From positions 1-9,569 of the forward strand of contig CADEEU010000118.1 in the NCBI GenBank assembly GCA_902826385.1: a stretch of 9,569 nucleotides of DNA, written 5' to 3'. The stretch comes from an uncultured Acidobacteriota bacterium (GTDB taxonomy: Bacteria > Acidobacteriota > Blastocatellia > Pyrinomonadales > Pyrinomonadaceae). Both the position numbers and the translations under genes were made by a program. Of this stretch, positions 7,014 through 9,569 are shown piece after piece; the first letter of the stretch is position 1; every line of letters begins with the position of its first letter. The notes under the pieces were generated by a model. That model was not told the origin of the DNA, made no database searches, and was given only the letters and a program-made list of their open reading frames with translations.

Positions 7014-7790
7014 GTGGCAGAAACGCTAAAAAACAGAGAGATTGCGGAGGACATCGACGTAATCGAAGTCGAAAAGGTGACGATGCCGGGCGATCGTCCG
7101 ATACAAACCGCGTCACGTCAACTGCCTTCCGCAACGGATGAAACCCGCGAACGCACTCGCGCAGTTCGGCTTTACATCTTTTTGCCGATCATTTTTCTAA
7201 CAAGTGCTTTGATGGGAGGCCTAAGACTCGCTTCGCCGGACGGGGCTTTCGTGTTTATAGCTCCGGCCCTGGTCTGTTTGCTATTTGCGTTAGTAACACT
7301 GATTTTGTTCGTTCGCGGCGGGATGATTTCGGTCGAAGGCTGGTTTTCGGATGATTTCTCGACGTCTCACAACATTGCCAATGGTGTCGTACTTGCATCC
7401 GTCTTTGCCGCAACTGCACAGGTTTTCAATTCCGTGCTGCCCGAAACCGGATTGCCATTTTGGGTGGTAACATTCTGCTTCGCATGGTCGCTTTGGAACA
7501 ACCTTTTTGCTGAGTTCGACAACAAAAAATTGTTGCGGAGCTTGGTCGCACTGTTCGTTTTTGCGTTCGTTGCCAAATATATAATCCTGACGGGTTTGAC
7601 GGCACCTACTGGTGAAAGCGGCTGGCTTCGTTCCGTAATCGAAAATCCGGTCCGTGAAACCGCAACCGCTCTCCTCGCTCTTCCCCGATATTCCGCCGGA
7701 ACCGGATACATCCAGTTTTTCTGTTTGCTGTTTTATTTTACGGGCCTGTATTTGCTGCCGAGAATGACAGGTTCTGCCGATGGGCATTAG
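7014..7790 (+). CDS. Polytopic membrane protein, six predicted helices
   Basis: A 258-residue integral membrane protein. An acidic, charged N-terminus (1-50) is followed by hydrophobic segments at about 52-72, 78-100, 122-142, 148-166, 174-195 and 230-249. A polar loop (about 197-229) separates the last two. Between helices 2 and 3 a soluble loop reads MISVEGWFSDDFSTSHNIANG. No catalytic motif or transporter signature was recognised, so the function is unknown. The GTG start immediately follows the TAG of the TPR-like gene, and a partner role with that extracytoplasmic protein is the simplest inference. The C-terminus overlaps a weak hairpin followed by six T residues, which suggests that the transcription unit ends here. 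Confidence 0.75.
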   Translation: MAETLKNREIAEDIDVIEVEKVTMPGDRPIQTASRQLPSATDETRERTRAVRLYIFLPIIFLTSALMGGLRLASPDGAFVFIAPALVCLLFALVTLILFVRGGMISVEGWFSDDFSTSHNIANGVVLASVFAATAQVFNSVLPETGLPFWVVTFCFAWSLWNNLFAEFDNKKLLRSLVALFVFAFVAKYIILTGLTAPTGESGWLRSVIENPVRETATALLALPRYSAGTGYIQFFCLLFYFTGLYLLPRMTGSADGH

Positions 7791-7800
7791 CGGCTTTTTT
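7776..7800 (+). terminator. Weak intrinsic terminator overlapping the stop codon
   Basis: GCCG (7776-7779) can pair with CGGC (7791-7794) across an 11-nt loop, directly followed by six T (7795-7800). The 4-bp stem is short, so it may work poorly or only together with the AT-rich palindrome just downstream. It is at the expected end of the two-gene unit. Confidence 0.4.
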
Positions 7801-7814
7801 GTTGTTCGAAGAAC

Positions 7815-7864
7815 TTCATTTTCAATTATCAATTTTTAATTAGTAATTGATAATTAACAATGAA
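7815..7864. repeat. AT-rich 50-bp imperfect palindrome
   Basis: The inner arms AATTATCAATT (7824-7834) and AATTGATAATT (7845-7855) are exact reverse complements around a 10-nt loop. The outer arms TTCATT (7815-7820) and AATGAA (7859-7864) are also exact, separated from the inner ones by a 3-nt mismatched bulge. The block is nearly all A and T while the flanking genes are near 50% GC. It could be a bidirectional terminator, a protein-binding operator, or a copy of a small dispersed hairpin element (REP/MITE-like). No target-site duplication was recognised. Confidence 0.65.
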
Positions 7865-7910
7865 AAGTCGTTCGTTACGCCGTGGAATTTCGTAACCTCT
7901 TTGAATAAAT

Positions 7911-9419
7911 ATGAAGACAGTTTACTCGACCTTTGCGTTAATCTGTTTCGCGGCCGCGGTCGCCGCACAATCACCTGCGTCCGTCCTTAAAAAAGCCGAA
8001 AAGGCGATGGGCGGTTCTAAACAGATTATAGCGTCTCGAGGGTGGTCGCGAACGGGTTCTATCGTAAATCCTTCGACCGGGGTAAAGGGCAAATTTGCGT
8101 CACAAACGGCACAGCCAAATCGCTTTCACACCGTTTACGATCTCGACGGCATAGAGTTCGAATCCGGCTTTAACGGCAAATCCGGCTGGCAGCGGGATTC
8201 CAAAAACGGCCTGCAAACGCTGACTGGCGACGCAAGCCTGCTGATGCAGGCCGAAGCGGCGTACAGGAACGCATGGTGGCTGAATTACAAAAAAGAAAAA
8301 TCGAAAATCGCTTCCGGCGGCGTGAGCAGTGTCGATGGCAAACCCGCAAACATGGTAAAACTGAACACCGCTAAAGGCGTCGAGTTCAAGCTATTTTTCG
8401 ATCAGACAACGAACCTGCTCGTACGCGAAGAGATTTTGTCGGATGATGTTTCGCGCTCATATTCCTACAAAGATTTCCGCGCCGTAAGCGGTGTAAAAAT
8501 GCCATTTGCCGTTGCGATCGAAAAGGAAGGCCAAACGCTTGCCGTCGAGCTGAACGAAATCCGTCCCGATGCAAACATTGCCGCGGCGGTATTCGACTTT
8601 CCCAAAATATCCGGCGAACCTTTGCCTGACATTGCAAAACTTTTGACGGAGCTTCAATCAAACGAAGACGAGGTCGAAAAGCTGCTTGACCAGTATTCAT
8701 TTACTCAGCGGTCCACAAAACGCGAGATCGGCAAAGACGGCGTCCTGCGCGAGACCGAATCGGAAACTTACCAGCTATCGTTCTACAAAGGCAATCGCAT
8801 CCGCCGCCTGATCGAAAGGAATGGCAAGCCGCTGAGTGCTGGCGATCAGGAAGATGCCGATAAAGACGCCGCGAAACAGGTCGAAGAAATCGAAAAAGAC
8901 ATCGCGAAAAAAGAAAAACGAGCTCAGTCGGATTCCGGCCCGCCGTCGGAAAACAGCCGACGCATTTCGATCGCCGAAGTTCTAAAAGCGTCAAAGCTGG
9001 TAAATCCCCGGCGCGAACGATTTCGCGGCCGCGAAGTTATAGTTTTCGATTTTGAGCCTGATCCGACTTTCGATTACAAGAACGCCAGGAGCATGCTGAA
9101 GTTCTTCGGCAAGACCGCGGGCGTGATGTGGATAGACGAAAAAGATAAACAGGTCGCACGGCTCGAAGCCTATCTGTTCGACAGCTACAAGGTCGGCGGC
9201 GGCGTCCTCGCCAAACTAAAAAAAGGCGCCTCATTCACGCTGGAACAAGAACGCCTTAACGACGAGATATGGCTGCCGTCACTGGCCGATGTAAATTTGT
9301 CTCTCCGCGTTCTGCTGGTAAAAGGTATCGATGTTAATCAGGAGATAAGATCGTACGATTATCGGAAATTCGCGACCGAGGTTAAAGACGCTAAGGTGAT
9401 CGAGCCAAAAAGTAATTAA
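7911..9419 (+). CDS. Exported protein with two LolA-like domains
   Basis: A 502-residue secreted protein. Residues 1-19 are a Sec signal peptide (cleavage near VAA/QS). The first domain (about 21-235) has the beta-rich pattern of outer-membrane lipoprotein-sorting (LolA/LppX-like) folds: LKKAEKAMGG at the start, FNGKSGWQRDSKNGLQTLTG, LFFDQTTNLLVREE and the YKDFRAVSGVKMPF signature that is common in acidobacterial proteins. A second related half (about 245-495) contains YSFTQRST, a highly charged lysine/glutamate linker (about 312-345), FRGREVIVFDFEPDP, MWIDEKDKQVARLEAYL and a final YDYRKFATE. Such folds usually cradle a lipid or lipoprotein in the periplasm; the ligand here is unknown. ATG 7911 was chosen because it gives the signal peptide; no Shine-Dalgarno site is visible. 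The gene ends 13 bp before the stop of the convergent partial gene. I do not recognise a gene name. Confidence 0.8.
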   Translation: MKTVYSTFALICFAAAVAAQSPASVLKKAEKAMGGSKQIIASRGWSRTGSIVNPSTGVKGKFASQTAQPNRFHTVYDLDGIEFESGFNGKSGWQRDSKNGLQTLTGDASLLMQAEAAYRNAWWLNYKKEKSKIASGGVSSVDGKPANMVKLNTAKGVEFKLFFDQTTNLLVREEILSDDVSRSYSYKDFRAVSGVKMPFAVAIEKEGQTLAVELNEIRPDANIAAAVFDFPKISGEPLPDIAKLLTELQSNEDEVEKLLDQYSFTQRSTKREIGKDGVLRETESETYQLSFYKGNRIRRLIERNGKPLSAGDQEDADKDAAKQVEEIEKDIAKKEKRAQSDSGPPSENSRRISIAEVLKASKLVNPRRERFRGREVIVFDFEPDPTFDYKNARSMLKFFGKTAGVMWIDEKDKQVARLEAYLFDSYKVGGGVLAKLKKGASFTLEQERLNDEIWLPSLADVNLSLRVLLVKGIDVNQEIRSYDYRKFATEVKDAKVIEPKSN

Positions 9420-9432
9420 ACCTCTCTAACTC

Positions 9433-9569
9433 CTATTCCGGTTTAGTCGTTCGTGAAAGATCGACTGTCGCTTCGCCGCGTTGAACGCGGATTTTGCCAA
9501 CATTGAAGACCGCATTAAAACGCGTGTTTTCACCGACAGGTGTCCCGTCGATTTCCTTGAGACTGTCAC
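9433..9569 (-). CDS. C-terminal fragment of an unknown gene, partial
   Basis: The minus-strand frame entering from the right edge stays open for 44 codons and stops at TAG 9433-9435. The visible end reads DSLKEIDGTPVGENTRFN followed by AVFNVGKIRVQRGEATVDLS and RTTKPE. Its alternating hydrophobic pattern suggests beta strands. The frame looks like coding sequence rather than a shadow because the composition resembles the neighbours and no + frame is plausible here. The start is outside the window and the family is not recognisable from this tail. It converges with the LolA-like gene with only 13 bp between the two stops and no obvious hairpin, so transcripts may overlap. Confidence 0.5.
   Translation of the reverse strand, partial: DSLKEIDGTPVGENTRFNAVFNVGKIRVQRGEATVDLSRTTKPE

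Noticed and set aside
7290..7832. 180-codon minus-strand open frame
   Set aside because: It is antisense to the six-helix membrane protein; Cys- and Gln-rich, without any domain pattern.
1..9569. Genome-wide reassignment of TAA/TAG to an amino acid
   Set aside because: Several intact genes end exactly at TAA or TAG at the proper C-terminus or gene junction, so both codons work as stops here.

Overview
The window looks like a chromosomal segment from an Acidobacteriota genome, most likely Blastocatellia (Pyrinomonadaceae-like). This is an inference from gene content. It starts inside the beta-barrel of a large Oar-type TonB-dependent receptor, carries tandem exported YtcJ-type amidohydrolases, and has several exported or membrane proteins of families frequent in that phylum. 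Base composition is near 50% GC and most genes lack a clear Shine-Dalgarno sequence. No rRNA, tRNA, CRISPR array, transposase or phage gene was seen.

Layout, left to right. (1) The 3' part of the TonB receptor runs on + to 1880 and is followed by a perfect 11-bp terminator hairpin. (2) A minus-strand cluster follows, read from right to left: a signal-peptide amidohydrolase (4629 to 3124) interrupted by one in-frame TAA, an exported DUF4920 protein, a DUF6883 protein interrupted near its C-terminus by one in-frame TAG, and a DUF4926 protein. Gaps of 33 and 34 bp and a restored 1-nt TGATG overlap suggest one operon. (3) A second, intact amidohydrolase paralogue (6409 to 4748, minus) has its own promoter-like sequence with a perfect extended -10. 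(4) Diverging from it on + is a two-gene unit of unknown function: an anchored TPR-like protein, then a six-helix membrane protein, with the stop of the first directly abutting the start of the second. (5) After a weak terminator and an AT-rich 50-bp imperfect palindrome comes an exported protein with two LolA-like lipoprotein-binding domains. It converges with a partial minus-strand gene that enters from the right edge.

The main surprise is that two neighbouring genes of the same cluster each carry one in-frame stop, with recognisable family sequence continuing in the same frame afterwards. In both, the stop sits where glutamate (or a close acidic residue) is expected, so a single G-to-T change of GAA or GAG would explain it. 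In the DUF6883 gene, reading past the TAG restores the expected C-terminus and ends in a TGA that overlaps the DUF4926 start. Together these suggest recent gene inactivation, a sequencing or assembly error, or (less likely) readthrough. I saw no convincing wholly new system. The best candidates for undescribed biology are the DUF6883-DUF4926 pair and the two-gene TPR/membrane unit.
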